Shown: one piece after another, positions 27,101-33,924 of the stretch
Layout of the letters: every line of letters begins with the position of its first letter
How positions within the stretch are numbered: the first letter of the stretch is position 1
NCBI GenBank assembly: GCA_034231615.1
Contig: CM067309.1
Coordinates: 22,873,965-22,937,964, forward strand
Length of the DNA stretch: 64,000 nt
Source of the DNA: Meghimatium bilineatum
Taxonomy: Eukaryota; Mollusca; Gastropoda; Stylommatophora; Philomycidae
Direction: 5' to 3'
The notes under the pieces: generated by a model
Databases searched by the model: none
Told to the model about the DNA's origin: nothing
What the model saw: only the letters and a program-made list of their open reading frames with translations
Position numbers and translations under genes: made by a program

Positions 27101-30100
27101 GGACTATGGCACATTCCGTTGCTTGATATGCAGTAATACTATGTCCTGTCAGAATTTTGGTCGTAATACTGTGCTTGTCAGAATGTTGGTAACTCCTTTG
27201 ATCCACATTCTTCTTGGTCTTCTTCTGTATCTTAGTGTTTCCATTTCATGTTGTGTGCTCTTGTTGCTGGCCAATAAGGGTTCATTCTCATTAGATGGAA
27301 GAACCATTTCAATCTCTGTTTTTCAATATATTTGACCACTGATGTTGTTCCAACAGTTCTTGTAATCGCCTCATTTCTCACATGATCTCTTCTTGTTCTG
27401 TGTGCTGCTTTTCTTAGACATCTCATTTCACATGTAGTAAGCTTTCTCTCTTGTTCTTTACTTAGTGTCTATGTCTGACATTGATAAGACAATGTTGGGA
27501 TGAATATTGAATTAATGTTTTCCCTTTGGTTTCTTTTGGGATAGATGTGTGTTTCAAAATTTGATGTAGGTTCCGATAGCTGATAGATTTTCTAAATTTC
27601 TTGCATAATACCTAGAGCAGATTTCTGTAAACACTGAAGTCCCCAGTTTTCTGGGCCTGTCATAGTTTCATCCTTGAATGAGCATTTAAAATAACAATAA
27701 CAGTGATTGCTAGAAATGTAGAGTTTCAGAATGTATATGATATCAGAAACTTAGAACTGGTTTTTTCACAGCTCGCTGCAGCAGCAAAAATTAAAAAAAC
27801 ACACCCCTCAAAAGAACTAAACATGCACTCTAAAAACAAACTCTACCACATTCCCAAAATAAAGAAACACGCACTGCCCGCGTAATAATCTACTCGTATT
27901 CCAATGTAATTTCCGGTACAAGTTCTCTCCCTTTACATTGATTTCTATTTCGCAAAAACAACAGTTTTGTTAAATTAGTAGGACCCACGTTCTAGGAAAG
28001 TTCCCTAATTCTTAACAGATGTCTGTAGTACTTGTTTTCAAAAGCCTGAATCCTTTTTTCATGTTTGCTTTTTGTTTCTAACTTTCACATTCATATAAAA
28101 GTATACTTAGCACTAGCGATCTGAATGAATCATATTCAGCCTTGCCATGGCAGCCATTGCCATTCGTCTTAGCTTAATCTCATTTCCAGAGTTGCCATCA
28201 TCACATATTTGAGACCCACGATATTTGAAGGTGGTAATTTCCTCATGCTGACGACACAGTTCTCAAGAACAAATTGAGATGGTCTAAAGCAAATGTTACT
28301 TACTATCAACAAACACAGTGAAACCCAAAACCTGTTCTTAAATATGAAAAAAAAAATTATGATAACAGATAAAGTGAAAGTGCAACCAGTATTTGGGCAC
28401 AAACATATATAGCTCAAGAGACTACGCTGTAGACATCAAGAGAATTGCAATGGCGACATTGAAACTTGCCCAAGTGAAATCTCTCGGCAAGGTACCAGCA
28501 GCAGAGCCAAACTATGTATGATCAAAACATGCATATTTCCTGTGACAATATACGGTTGTGAGGAAAGGACAATAAAAAAATAAAACAGCAGGAAAGAGAA
28601 TTGCTGTTTTTGAAATGAGATGCTACAGAAGAATTTTATGTATACCATGGACAGCTAAAGACAAATAAAGAAATGTTAAGACCAATAGACGTCAAAGAGG
28701 ACTGACTCCTTAAACAAGAAAGCTGTGGTTTTTTTTGGTCATATAGAGATGTAACAGCATGGAAAGATTAATAGCTGAAGGCAGAGTTAACTCAACTGTG
28801 CGACGATGGCACAGTGACATATCAGATTGCTTAAACATGTCTCTAGCTGAAGCAGGTCAACTCTCCCAGAATCCATAAGGAAGACCAAGTTCTGTAAAGA
28901 GTATGTCCCATAATGATGATTATAAACTTCAAGTTTGTGACTGTTTAACCAGATATTTCTGGGATCTTGTTTGGCATCATTAGTCACCAATATTTTGTTG
29001 TTATCAATGCTAATTTCCATGCCGTATTTTCCAGTTGAAGTGAGTTCCAGGTGTTCAGATTCGGAATCAGCCAAGAGATCTATATCATTAGCATAACACA
29101 AGTTGCAAAGTGGCCTACCACCAATAGTTATTGATGTCTGGTGAACTTGTAATGCCTCCTGCATTATATATTCAAGATATATGTTAAAAAGTACTAGGGA
29201 AAGTATGCAATCCTGACACACTCCTATATCTGTCTTGAAAAATTCACCAATGTCATTATTTATGAAAACAGCACTGCTTGTACCTTTATACAATACTTCA
29301 ATAACGTCTATGGTGTATGTATAGACGTTATATTGCCTCAGTATCTACGGTAGACCATGGTGCCACAAACGATCAAATGCCTTTGTGAAATCAATGAAAT
29401 TATGATACAGAACATGTTGATGTTGTAAATCCTATTCTATTAATATTTTGAGGTTAAAAATCATGTTCTGTGGCACTTCTGTTTCTACAGAAACCAGCCA
29501 GTTCTTCTGCTAACAGTTCCTCTGATTAAGCATGTATGTTCTGTGGCACTTCTGTTTCTACAGAAACCAGCCAGTTCTTCTGCTAACAGTTCCTCTGATT
29601 AAGCATGTATGTTCTGTGGCACTTCTGTTTCTACAGAAACCAGCCAGTTCTTCTGCTAACAGTTCCTCTGATTAAGCATGTATGTTCTGTGGCACTTCTG
29701 TTTCTACAGAAACCAGCCAGTTCTTCTGCTAACAGTTCCTCTGATTAAGCATGTATTCTTTTAAGAATGATCTTTATCATCACCTTGTTAGAATGAGTGA
29801 TTAGATTCATAGTTCTGTAATTATGGCACAGTTTCAGGTTGTCTTTCTTAGATAGAAGAAGCACATAAGATTGTGTCATTTTCTAGGCCATGTTTTTTCG
29901 GGCAGATGGCTGTCATAGCAATGGTCAATTCTTTCCTGCTCATTTGTGCAGATACTCCAGTGTAACGTTTCCATGTGCAGAATTTTACTCTGTGGCACCC
30001 AAATCCTCTCCGAATCTTGACTTATCGACAATAAGAATAAGACACGGCTGTTATTCTACGCCATTTTGGCTGGAAGTCAATAATTTTTACAAAATGGTAG

Positions 30101-30327
30101 TGAGGGCAATGTTCTGTAAAGGATGTGTCACATAGATAGTTAAATATTTAGAATAGTAATGTTGATTTTGTTACATGCCAAATTAATATTTTACAGGGGT
30201 GCCATCTTGGTTTCTGTGGAGATCTGCATATCTGACTAGACTTGGAAGCTGGCGGTTGAGAATGCAAGTGCCACTTGACTGGACCAAGACAATTCTATTT
30301 GGCAGAGATATCTCACGATTTGAGTAA
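8998..30327 (+). CDS. Alternative (type II) NADH dehydrogenase, eight exons, 5' end missing
   Basis: A single-subunit, non-proton-pumping flavoprotein that passes electrons from NADH to ubiquinone at the inner mitochondrial membrane. Exons: 8998-9198, 10341-10566, 15412-15582, 17648-17807, 19709-19839, 23702-23809, 25562-25715, 30197-30327. All junctions are GT-AG and all phases agree, giving about 425 residues to a TAA. Domains: N-terminal FAD-binding GTGWSSYS, then [20 protein letters not shown]-binding [16 protein letters not shown] in exon 3; the second FAD motif [10 protein letters not shown] in exon 6; C-terminal membrane-anchor type [15 protein letters not shown]. The N-terminus and presumed mitochondrial targeting peptide must be on an upstream exon, because exon 1 starts in mid-codon. 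The family occurs in plants, fungi and several invertebrate phyla but not vertebrates. The introns total over 20 kb and are filled with repeats. No inactivating change is seen. Confidence 0.93.
9285..9636 (+). mobile_element. LINE 3'-end fragment (GHVLRMN type)
   Basis: Encodes YIGRVLRMN-like, then [19 protein letters not shown] and [17 protein letters not shown], the tail of a second LINE lineage also seen at 51035-51655 and, in part, 32645-32860. It lies in intron 1 of the NADH dehydrogenase. Confidence 0.65.
9637..10125 (+). mobile_element. RTE-type LINE 3'-end fragment with GAT tail
   Basis: Encodes [36 protein letters not shown] and FFGHFMRQ, ending in a GATGATGATGAT tail near 10110-10121. 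A related minus copy is at 59405-59620. Frame broken near 9966. Confidence 0.75.
10341..10566 (+). CDS. NADH dehydrogenase exon: FAD-domain middle
   Basis: Acceptor TACTGTTTAG, donor GTAAAT. The split Arg codon from the previous exon completes as R-SIIEPIR. It contains [19 protein letters not shown] and [12 protein letters not shown], typical of the family, and ends in phase 0. Confidence 0.93.
10567..10964. other. Intron segment with a hammerhead-like motif
   Basis: No gene. On the minus strand, about 10793-10749, CTTGATCAAGATC, a loop, GGTC, AAAAC and then ACAT-CAATC-ATGTC resembles a minimal hammerhead with a 4-bp stem III ending in GTC. A similar sequence is on the minus strand at about 20290-20332. 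Confidence 0.35.
10965..11110 (+). repeat. R150 interspersed repeat (diverged copy)
   Basis: Shares GATGAATGTGTTTGGCCAT, CATTTCCA, CTCTGGACTACA and GCGGGAATTTGAGAATG with the other R150 copies listed below. Confidence 0.7.
11165..11250 (-). mobile_element. Short LINE tail fragment
   Basis: GGTCCATTCCATGTGGCGTAG and the following words match the minus-strand LINE tails at 11810-11965 and 38490-38765. Confidence 0.45.
11297..11795. repeat. 0.5-kb near-perfect palindrome (foldback element)
   Basis: The left arm, about 11297-11532, is the reverse complement of the right arm, about 11561-11795, with few mismatches; the spacer is about 28 bp. Each arm contains GTCTTGATAAAGGTCCCAAT then TGGACCGACACGTT, a hammerhead-ribozyme-like core. 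Outer sequence just left of the palindrome (CGGAGGATGTCCGACAAAA) resembles the left edge of the foldback at 20690, so both belong to one family. Confidence 0.85.
11810..11965 (-). mobile_element. LINE 3'-tail fragment
   Basis: Related to the minus-strand tail at 38490-38765 (GCCATGTGACAT, TTTCCACTGCCTTGTATTT, GTCAAGC, CTCTTGGTC). Confidence 0.5.
11966..12064 (+). repeat. Minisatellite (about 50-bp unit), left half
   Basis: Two units of GTTATAGCTGTCAATT ... TTTAATGGAATTATTATATT. The array resumes at 15230, so the RTE element inserted into it. A duplicated ATTGTTAT at 12057 and 15230 could be the target-site duplication, but the repeat itself contains it. Confidence 0.75.
12306..13268 (+). CDS. 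RTE LINE endonuclease domain (APE-type)
   Basis: Intact 320-residue frame of the exonuclease-endonuclease-phosphatase fold, which nicks target DNA to prime reverse transcription. Motifs: [11 protein letters not shown] (Asn of motif I), [26 protein letters not shown] (catalytic Asp/Asn), DFILTRR and the closing [13 protein letters not shown] (catalytic Asp-His). It stops at 13268; in an intact element this frame should continue into the reverse transcriptase. Confidence 0.88.
   Translation: MKSDQETTKCKTIIFGTINICGLKNKAVDLIEEMEKRKIVLLGLADTRIKGQGNKKLHKDYTLIYCGVHKNAKAKHGVAFLLDHALSKNVINSTFVSERLIAITVTIDNENTSFFQAYAPCNAHNNETEREEFFETVNYMINKNNTEENVFVLGDFNSHLGPERYGIDEYIGPFRDKINKINDNSYRLIEMCIQNNLFITNTFFKHRESKVHTWYKWNDLDCKSQIDFILTRRTNRRKITDARTIPNMCVDTDHKAVIVSVKAKRKKKDKNKDNKPTTIKMHKLKDDTVREQYAQKITEKLPVDTTTTEEEWKSFKEAIT
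13269..15221 (+). pseudogene. RTE LINE reverse transcriptase, inactivated
   Basis: Pieces of one protein in successive broken frames: 13497-13946 ([14 protein letters not shown]), 13967-14281 ([13 protein letters not shown]; motif [15 protein letters not shown]), 14310-14771 ([19 protein letters not shown]; motif C reads FADYQ) and 14841-15221 (ETW-like region to GRPCKRW). The second catalytic Asp of motif C is replaced by Tyr (FADD to FADY). Several stops confirm loss of function. Confidence 0.85.
15230..15360 (+). repeat. Minisatellite, right half
   Basis: Continues the units of 11966-12064 (TTGTTATAGCTGT ... TTTAATGGAATTATT), ending about 50 bp before the next exon. Confidence 0.75.
15412..15582 (+). 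CDS. NADH dehydrogenase exon: NAD-binding motif
   Basis: 57 codons, phase 0 at both ends; acceptor TTTGTATAG, weak donor GTTTGA. Contains [20 protein letters not shown], the GxGxxG NAD-binding motif of type II NADH dehydrogenases. Confidence 0.93.
15628..15945 (+). repeat. R230 interspersed repeat with internal 31-bp tandem expansion (15800-15924)
   Basis: R230 landmarks: TGCCATGCATGTCGTAA, GTGTCAGGCTGAAAAGC, ATGGACTACATCCTGCTTC. In the middle, GTAAATCATAGCACAATGC ... TTCAGTTCTAT is repeated four times without change. Confidence 0.75.
15950..16190 (-). repeat. R230 interspersed repeat, inverted to its neighbour
   Basis: Minus-strand copy (CTCAAACCTGCAG, GAATGTAGTCCGGAGAACA, ACAACATGCATGG). 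It lies tail-to-tail with the plus copy at 15628-15945. Confidence 0.75.
16350..16545 (+). mobile_element. RTE-type LINE 3'-end fragment
   Basis: Encodes [20 protein letters not shown] then [20 protein letters not shown], the C-terminus of an RTE-like protein. Related pieces at 26645-26760 (-) and 50680-50795 (+). Confidence 0.7.
16546..16895. other. Intron spacer
   Basis: AT-rich; I see nothing recognisable. Confidence 0.4.
16896..17413 (+). repeat. Minisatellite with acceptor-like units
   Basis: Twelve copies of TTCATTTCATTTAGAGCAAT followed by GATGTCTTCTTTG and a variable T-rich spacer. Each copy contains a pyrimidine-rich TTTCATTTAG that resembles a 3' splice site. The next exon starts at 17648 with a different acceptor, TTTTAAACAG. 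Confidence 0.85.
17414..17580 (-). repeat. R230 interspersed repeat (partial)
   Basis: CTCAAACTCCTGC, GATGTAGTCTGGAGAACA, ACAGCATGCATGGCAAG. It directly abuts the preceding minisatellite. Confidence 0.65.
17648..17807 (+). CDS. NADH dehydrogenase exon
   Basis: Encodes [20 protein letters not shown], then [16 protein letters not shown], the helix and strand after the NAD motif. Donor GTAAGA; ends with one base (G) of a split codon. Confidence 0.92.
17938..18186 (+). repeat. tRNA-derived SINE
   Basis: A tRNA-like head has an A box (ATAGCGCAGTGGTTTTCACA) and a B box (GGTTCATTCCC), followed by a body with AGTCTGAAATGGGTACTGAA and GGAGAGGATATGG ... CCACCCTCAT. The body resembles deeply conserved SINE core domains; assignment to a named domain would need alignment. 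Confidence 0.75.
18367..18660 (-). repeat. R1100 retroposon, 3' fragment
   Basis: Minus-strand copy of the 3' end of the element at 35421-36520. On the plus strand it starts CTTCTTCTTCTTCAGCGTTC (the GAA tail) and continues through TGTGATTTCCGCCGGGGAGC and GGCCACTTGTGGTCAGGACG. Confidence 0.8.
18661..19121. other. R230 fragment (18668-18735) and spacer
   Basis: 18668-18735 shares CAGGCATGTCATATGAGGC with R230. The rest is unrecognised. Confidence 0.4.
19122..19620 (+). repeat. 51-bp minisatellite, about ten units
   Basis: Units contain ACCTGCTCACAGATAAAGGG, then ATTATTTCATCATCATCATG and AGTCAAG. The open frame of repeated [17 protein letters not shown] peptides is a by-product of a unit length divisible by three. 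Lies in the NADH dehydrogenase intron about 90 bp before the next exon. Confidence 0.92.
19709..19839 (+). CDS. NADH dehydrogenase exon
   Basis: Acceptor TTTTTACAG, donor GTCAGT. Encodes [20 protein letters not shown], then [15 protein letters not shown], corresponding to the family's strand carrying GLVVWATG. Joins in frame with both neighbours. Confidence 0.93.
19978..20210 (+). repeat. R230 interspersed repeat
   Basis: CCATGCATGTCATAAGAGGC, GGCTGTCCCATTCCATA, GTGTCAGGCCTAAAGGTGCA, ATGCCACAATGCAG. Confidence 0.75.
20211..20369 (-). other. Hammerhead-like motif within unclassified repeat
   Basis: On the minus strand (about 20332-20288): CTTTGATAAAGACAGATTGG, TTAAAAC, then ACAT-TG-AATGTGTC, which can pair as stem III before GTC. 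Related to the minus-strand motif at about 10793-10749. Confidence 0.35.
20370..20660 (-). mobile_element. LINE reverse-transcriptase fragment
   Basis: Encodes [20 protein letters not shown], then [14 protein letters not shown] and [18 protein letters not shown], the thumb region of a widespread animal LINE lineage. Broken at both ends. Confidence 0.8.
20950..21610 (+). mobile_element. RNase H-LINE 3' fragment (I/Nimb-like)
   Basis: Encodes [20 protein letters not shown] (RNase H), then [23 protein letters not shown] (Cys/His knuckle) and [20 protein letters not shown]. Frame-shifted. Same lineage as 1267-4305. Lies between the two foldback arms. Confidence 0.8.
21892..22696 (+). mobile_element. 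5'-truncated RTE-type LINE with 11-bp target-site duplication
   Basis: Bounded by TGGCAGCAATA at 21881-21891 and 22697-22707. Encodes reverse transcriptase from motif C onward ([16 protein letters not shown]) through [20 protein letters not shown] and [10 protein letters not shown] to the C-terminus, ending in a GATGATGATGATGAT tail. The frame from 22031 to 22684 is intact, so the copy is young. It interrupts the right arm of the foldback element. Confidence 0.9.
22910..23100 (-). repeat. tRNA-derived SINE (second family)
   Basis: On the minus strand the head reads CCTAGTGTAGTGATTAAGCT (A-box region) and CAGGTTCAAATTCGG (B box), then TGTTGTCTTGTTTACAAGGT and ATTACGTGCTATGAGTGGTA. Same family as 53398-53650. 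Confidence 0.78.
23101..23701. other. Intron spacer
   Basis: AT-rich with a short TATATATATA run near 23440. Nothing else recognised. Confidence 0.4.
23702..23809 (+). CDS. NADH dehydrogenase exon: second FAD motif
   Basis: 36 codons, acceptor GTTTCACAG, donor GTAACC. Encodes [20 protein letters not shown] and [21 protein letters not shown] is the conserved FAD-binding GD motif of the family. Confidence 0.94.
23810..24589. other. Intron spacer with short RTE tail (about 24048-24110, minus)
   Basis: The minus strand at 24048-24110 encodes [11 protein letters not shown] followed by a GAT repeat, like the RTE tails elsewhere. The rest is unrecognised. Confidence 0.4.
24590..25165 (+). mobile_element. 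RTE-type LINE with inverted 5' part (twin-priming structure)
   Basis: 24846-25165 (plus) encodes [20 protein letters not shown] ... [12 protein letters not shown] and the tail of the protein. 24845-24590 (minus) encodes the part that should precede it ([51 protein letters not shown]). Inverted upstream segment followed by a direct downstream segment is the classic outcome of twin priming. Confidence 0.75.
25325..25475 (+). repeat. R150 interspersed repeat
   Basis: GAAGATGGATGTGTTGGGCC, GACACAATGCATTTCCATTC, TCTGGACTACATCCTGCTG, ending in GAAGAAGAA. Confidence 0.85.
25562..25715 (+). CDS. NADH dehydrogenase exon: C-terminal region
   Basis: Encodes [16 protein letters not shown], then [19 protein letters not shown]. 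Acceptor ATTTGTAG, donor GTGAGT; leaves one base for the next exon. AxxxGxYLA and the F.F..G.LAYIG element are typical of the family's C-terminal part. Confidence 0.93.
25716..25964. other. Intron spacer
   Basis: Nothing recognised. Confidence 0.4.
25965..26470 (+). mobile_element. LINE 3'-end fragment
   Basis: Encodes [43 protein letters not shown] and [12 protein letters not shown], with stops. Lineage shared with 27050-27690 and 49640-50215. Confidence 0.65.
26645..26760 (-). mobile_element. RTE LINE tail fragment
   Basis: The minus strand encodes [19 protein letters not shown], matching the tails at 16350 and 50680. Confidence 0.6.
26761..27049. other. Intron spacer
   Basis: Nothing recognised. 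Confidence 0.35.
27050..27690 (-). mobile_element. LINE 3'-end fragment
   Basis: The minus strand encodes [50 protein letters not shown] and [13 protein letters not shown]. Broken by several frameshifts. Confidence 0.75.
27691..27999. other. Intron spacer
   Basis: Nothing recognised. Confidence 0.35.
28000..28247 (-). mobile_element. LINE reverse-transcriptase thumb fragment
   Basis: The minus strand encodes [20 protein letters not shown] and [15 protein letters not shown], a YLGSxITxDG-type thumb region. Confidence 0.65.
28250..28915 (+). mobile_element. LINE reverse-transcriptase C-terminal fragment
   Basis: Encodes [29 protein letters not shown] and [20 protein letters not shown], with a GATGATTAT end. 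Several stops. Confidence 0.7.
28918..29880 (-). mobile_element. LINE reverse-transcriptase fragment with internal tandem expansion
   Basis: The minus strand encodes [28 protein letters not shown], motif [26 protein letters not shown] (motif B region) and motif [14 protein letters not shown], where YADD has become YAND. Adjacent and tail-to-tail with the plus fragment ending at 28915. Confidence 0.8.
29464..29756 (-). repeat. 73-bp tandem repeat, four copies, inside LINE reverse transcriptase
   Basis: Four copies at exact 73-bp spacing (TGGCAC at 29471, 29544, 29617, 29690) with no mismatches seen. The unit encodes, on the minus strand, [20 protein letters not shown], the AGFR motif of the fingers domain. 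73 is not a multiple of three. Confidence 0.95.
29881..30196. other. Intron end before the last NADH dehydrogenase exon
   Basis: The first ~60 bases may extend the LINE. The rest is unrecognised up to the acceptor ATTTTACAG at 30196. Confidence 0.35.
30197..30327 (+). CDS. NADH dehydrogenase last exon
   Basis: Encodes [40 protein letters not shown] and FE, then TAA at 30325-30327. The [10 protein letters not shown]...LDW.K...FGRDISRF element is the conserved C-terminal membrane-binding segment. Confidence 0.95.
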
Positions 30328-30399
30328 ATTGTTACCTGTGTTCTGATTACCTACTTTTGTCTTATGGAGCAACAACAAACTATCACAGGGTTTATCGAC

Positions 30400-30605
30400 G
30401 TATTGCCGGTTATGTGTTACCAAAGTTCTGAAAAGGGACCAAAAAATTGTGAAACTGTTACCTGCAAGGCATTTTGTAAGAGGCGACGAAGGAGATAAAG
30501 GTTGGGTAGTATTGACTTCCCCATGCTGTGAAGGAGGCAATGCTGAAGTCAGGTCAAAATGCACAGATATTTCAACTAAGTTGTAAACCAAAGTCTGCAA
30601 CATTT
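30400..30605 (+). repeat. R230 interspersed repeat in the NADH dehydrogenase 3' flank
   Basis: GAAACTGTTACCTGCAAGGC, TTGTAAGAGGCGACGAAGG, GAAGTCAGGTCAAAATGCAC. Confidence 0.65.
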
Positions 30606-31480
30606 TATGGTCAAATATACAGCGGGCCAGACAAAATAAAAAGGTAACCTGAAAGTTTAAGTACACGTTATATTTATATAAATGTTATATTGAGCTCAAT
30701 TTCCACTAGATTACGAAAAGAACCAGCAATGAAAAAAATGCCAACCGTAACCACAAAGAGCAAGGTCTGCTAGTTTCTAGAACTCTATTAATATTACTAA
30801 ATATTCATTACTATTATTTTTTAACTTGCTGATATTTACATATTTAGCCATTATTTAGGTGCAGACAAACTGATATAATTTGTTAGACTCGAAATAAGCA
30901 CATGGATTATGTTTTTGGAGCACTGTGCATCAGCAGTCACAACTTTTATTTGAGTACTGGCGGGCCATGTAATTTGAGCGGGTGGGTCACCCTCAGGTTG
31001 CCAACCCATGCTGTAAACTATGACACAATGCATTCTGGGTTACATTTTACTAATCTGTAGAAGTTTGAAAACATATATCAACTGTTATGTTGTCTTGCTT
31101 TCTGTTTCATAATTGGTAATCAGCTATATCAGAATCTGTTTTCAGGGATCTATACTTGCAGATATTTATTTTTTCATGTGAATTTGTTTTTTGTGACATG
31201 AAAGATTTCCATACAGTACTACACGTGGCATTTTTTTAATGAAGAAAATGTTAACGAGTGGTATTGTTTTTATAAGTTATTACATATCAGTTGTTTGAAA
31301 TAAAAGTGTTAACATTGGTGTGTATTTTGTCTGTTCATCTTTTCTATTGTGTTATTACAGGGTGGAAATAGTTTCACATTGCTTTTGTGCGTCTCTTGGG
31401 TTTAGCAGATGACTCCTAATCAAGAGGCTGCGGGTTAAAATCCTGCCTGGATATGTTGTTTGTGGATTTTTTCTGAGATT
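30606..31480 (+). other. NADH dehydrogenase 3' flank, candidate poly(A) signals
   Basis: AATAAA occurs at 30635-30640 and at 31299-31304; the second is followed by a GT-rich stretch (GGTGTGTATTTTGTCTG). Either could end the transcript. 31385-31450 is a weak tRNA-like stretch (TTAGCAGATG ... GGTTAAAATCC), probably SINE debris. Confidence 0.4.
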
Positions 31481-32070
31481 TTTTGGATTATAAATTCAAG
31501 CTGTGCATCAGCAGTCACAACTTTTGCATGACAATGGAGATTTTGGCAGTAACCAAAACTTTGCAATGGATCTGCTCGAAGACTATCTGCGAGCATGCCT
31601 GGATACTCAGTGACTCGATGAGCATGATTGCGAAAGTTCAGACAGGATACATTTGGAAACAGTGGCTGGATGCAGTGAAGAATTCCTGTATGCGTAAAGT
31701 TACTTTCATTTTTGTGCCTGGACATGCGGGAGTCCGGGGTAATGAGAGAGCAGATAGGTTGGCCACACACGCTGCTACTACAGCTGTTGGTGGAGCTATG
31801 GTTCGAGGAGACATTTTGAACGCCCTACGGGAAAGCGCACGAGCAAAGGACTTCATAAGTGACGATGACTTGTTCCATGACTAGAATAATGGAATTTGGT
31901 TTGAAATGTGTTGCTAAAAAGGAGCGGTTTCGTGGGCAAGAAATAATGATGGTCAATCAACTGCATACTGGGACCATCAGTCAACGTGTAATGTCGGCTA
32001 CACTCAAGGAGAGATATAAGCACCTATAGACTTGTCCGGAGTGCAATGACGATGATCCAACGACTAACTT
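31481..32070 (+). pseudogene. Orphan RNase H-domain repeat, copy 3 (best preserved)
   Basis: Encodes EILAVTKTLQWICSK, AWILSDSMSMIAKVQTGY and VTFIFVPGHAGVRGNERADR, then GGAMVRGDILNALRESARA. After a frame break comes MMVNQLHTGTISQRVMSATL and TCPECNDDDPTTN, a likely Cys-knuckle tail. The first catalytic Asp region (YTDGS) is not seen, so the domain is incomplete. No reverse transcriptase adjoins it. Confidence 0.75.
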
Positions 32071-32084
32071 CAAGCTATAGATTT

Positions 32085-32280
32085 ATGTGCGGAGTCGTAC
32101 GCTCAGTGCTTCGTTGATAGGGACAGAGTACAATGGGATCAATCTTCTATCCCGTTTGAGCAGATAACCAAGATACTAAATGTACCTTCATGTGGTGCAT
32201 CCTAGAAACAGATGCACCATCGCTCGTGTGGCACATCAGGCTAAATACTTTTAGGGATTGTGTCTGGGTTTATGTAAGTT
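32085..32280 (+). repeat. R1100 5' fragment (diverged)
   Basis: AGCAGATAACCAAGATACTA, AATGTACCTTCATGTGGTGC and GAAACAGATGCACCATCGC match the 5' portion of the R1100 elements. Confidence 0.55.
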
Positions 32281-32644
32281 AAAGATGTAATGATGATTGC
32301 AACCAGATAAATATTCTCCAAATATCTCTCATCCTAAACAGCCAGCGGCACTGTTGCCACACAGCACAGCACAGCACTGCACTGCATTCTAGATTAGATT
32401 GATTAAATGTAATGCTGTAAGAATGAACGAAAATAGTAAAGCCCACTATATGAGAACACAAATTGAATGCCTCTGAAGCAGGCAACATATGCTAGAGGGC
32501 AGCGTTGTGTAAGGCAATAGCTACAATGTTCCCCCACACAAAACTGTCCAGAGTGGTACAGAGGAATCCCACTATAACAACTTGTTCCCGATCAACAAAA
32601 TTTGTATGTAATAACAGAAATTCGCTATGTACAGTACAAACAAT

Positions 32645-32860
32645 ATATCATCATCATTTTCCTTTTGCGCTGAAGTTAGTGCAGAGGTCAGACCTCTTCA
32701 ATTCTGTCTGTTCAAAGCTATTCTGTGCATTTCTTGAATAGTATGGATATCGATTGTTTTACTTTCTCTAGGTATTGTTCTTCTGAGTGTTTCTTTTGGT
32801 CAACACATGGCTCTTTTGCCTGTAGGTATCCATTAACTCCAGGCTAGCTTCCGCAAGACC
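32645..32860 (-). mobile_element. LINE tail fragment
   Basis: The minus strand encodes PKETLRRTIPRESKTIDIHT, IQEMHRIALNRQN and LTSAKGK-like residues, as in 51035-51655. Confidence 0.6.
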
Positions 32861-33237
32861 GGATGACTTGTTTTAAAAACTCTTAAAACATCACTTCTGA
32901 ATAGAGACAAATTTATGGGAGAGTCTTGCACAAGACAGATTCAACTGGCGTCACAGAAACAAGTGCAGTGCAGCAGTTGCAAAGAACCTCCGACATCATG
33001 TTGCACGGCAAAAACACGCTAGAATAAAGGCAAGAGCTGATAAATCTGTATGGTCATCGTAGACTTTGACGAAAAAACAACATATCACTAGTTCGGTCAA
33101 TTGGATAACAAAGTGACTGTCATGTGGCGTATGATTATGTGAAGTTTGTGCAATCAATGATTATGGTTATCGTGTGGTCCTATTTTTCCTAATTTGTTAA
33201 TGAGCTTATAAATTTCAAGTCATATTATGTTTACACA
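32861..33237. other. Spacer with possible LINE debris
   Basis: 32870-33055 may encode a decayed LINE tail (ESLAQDRFNWR-like). Otherwise unrecognised. Confidence 0.3.
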
Positions 33238-33392
33238 GCCAAAGACGGATGTGTTGGGCCAACGGCGCAAATAAAATGGCAACACAACGCATTTCCATTC
33301 TCTGGACTACATTCAACTGGAAATCTTGTAGGACCATTGTCTTGTTACAAGATAAATCCAGCAGGAGTTTGAGAATGAACGATGAAGAAGAA
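33238..33392 (+). repeat. R150 interspersed repeat
   Basis: AAAGACGGATGTGTTGGGCC, CAACACAACGCATTTCCATT, ending GATGAAGAAGAA. Confidence 0.85.
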
Positions 33393-33424
33393 TATTAGGT
33401 TTACAAATTGTTAATGGATTTCAC

Positions 33425-33530
33425 CCAATTGTTGCCAGGGCTGAAAAAGGAGCAACGAATAGACTTACCTACCAGGCATATCATAGGAAACAACTAATAA
33501 GTTTGAGGGAATGAAGTTGGTAACACACGT
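33425..33530 (+). repeat. R230 fragment
   Basis: TTGCCAGGGCTGAAAAAGGA and TACCAGGCATATCATAGGAA correspond to the 5' half of R230. Confidence 0.5.
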
Positions 33531-33544
33531 TTTAGTTCTACCTT

Positions 33545-33790
33545 ATTTTGTCACTACTCAAAGGGGTGTAGATAATTCTTCATGTACTAAGCCGCAGCAA
33601 CTATTAGGTGGGGTGGTCAGTTCCATTCATTGCTGTCTTTACCTCATGCACGAGGTACTCATTTACAACTGAGTCAACTGTAATGGTCGTGTCAAGCAAG
33701 AAATATTGTCCCTGATTTTTGTGTATCCAGACATAGTTTCAAACCTGGCACATTGTAATAGAGTGATGTCATATTTTCTCACGGAAACCC
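33545..33790 (-). repeat. tRNA-derived SINE (third family), diverged
   Basis: Same family as 41760-42050. On the plus strand, CTTCATGTACTAAGCC, GCAACTATTAGGTGGGG and TGAGTCAACTG; on the minus strand, CAGGTTTGAAACTATG marks the B-box region. Confidence 0.65.
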
Positions 33791-33924
33791 ATTTAACACA
33801 TGAAAGAGATCATTTTTGTTTTGTATTGCAACTGCCATAAGGGTAAGCAACACTATTTGATATATTTGGACATTAATCACTTAGTGTAAATTCCAGATGT
33901 GGGGACACTCACTAAAGAATGAGA

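Noticed and set aside
28250-29880. Twin-priming inversion
   Set aside because: The inverted part lies after the 3' end of the plus fragment rather than before it, and the two parts look like different LINE lineages; two insertions are more likely.
31385-31450. tRNA gene
   Set aside because: Only weak A- and B-box-like words and no cloverleaf; probably SINE debris.
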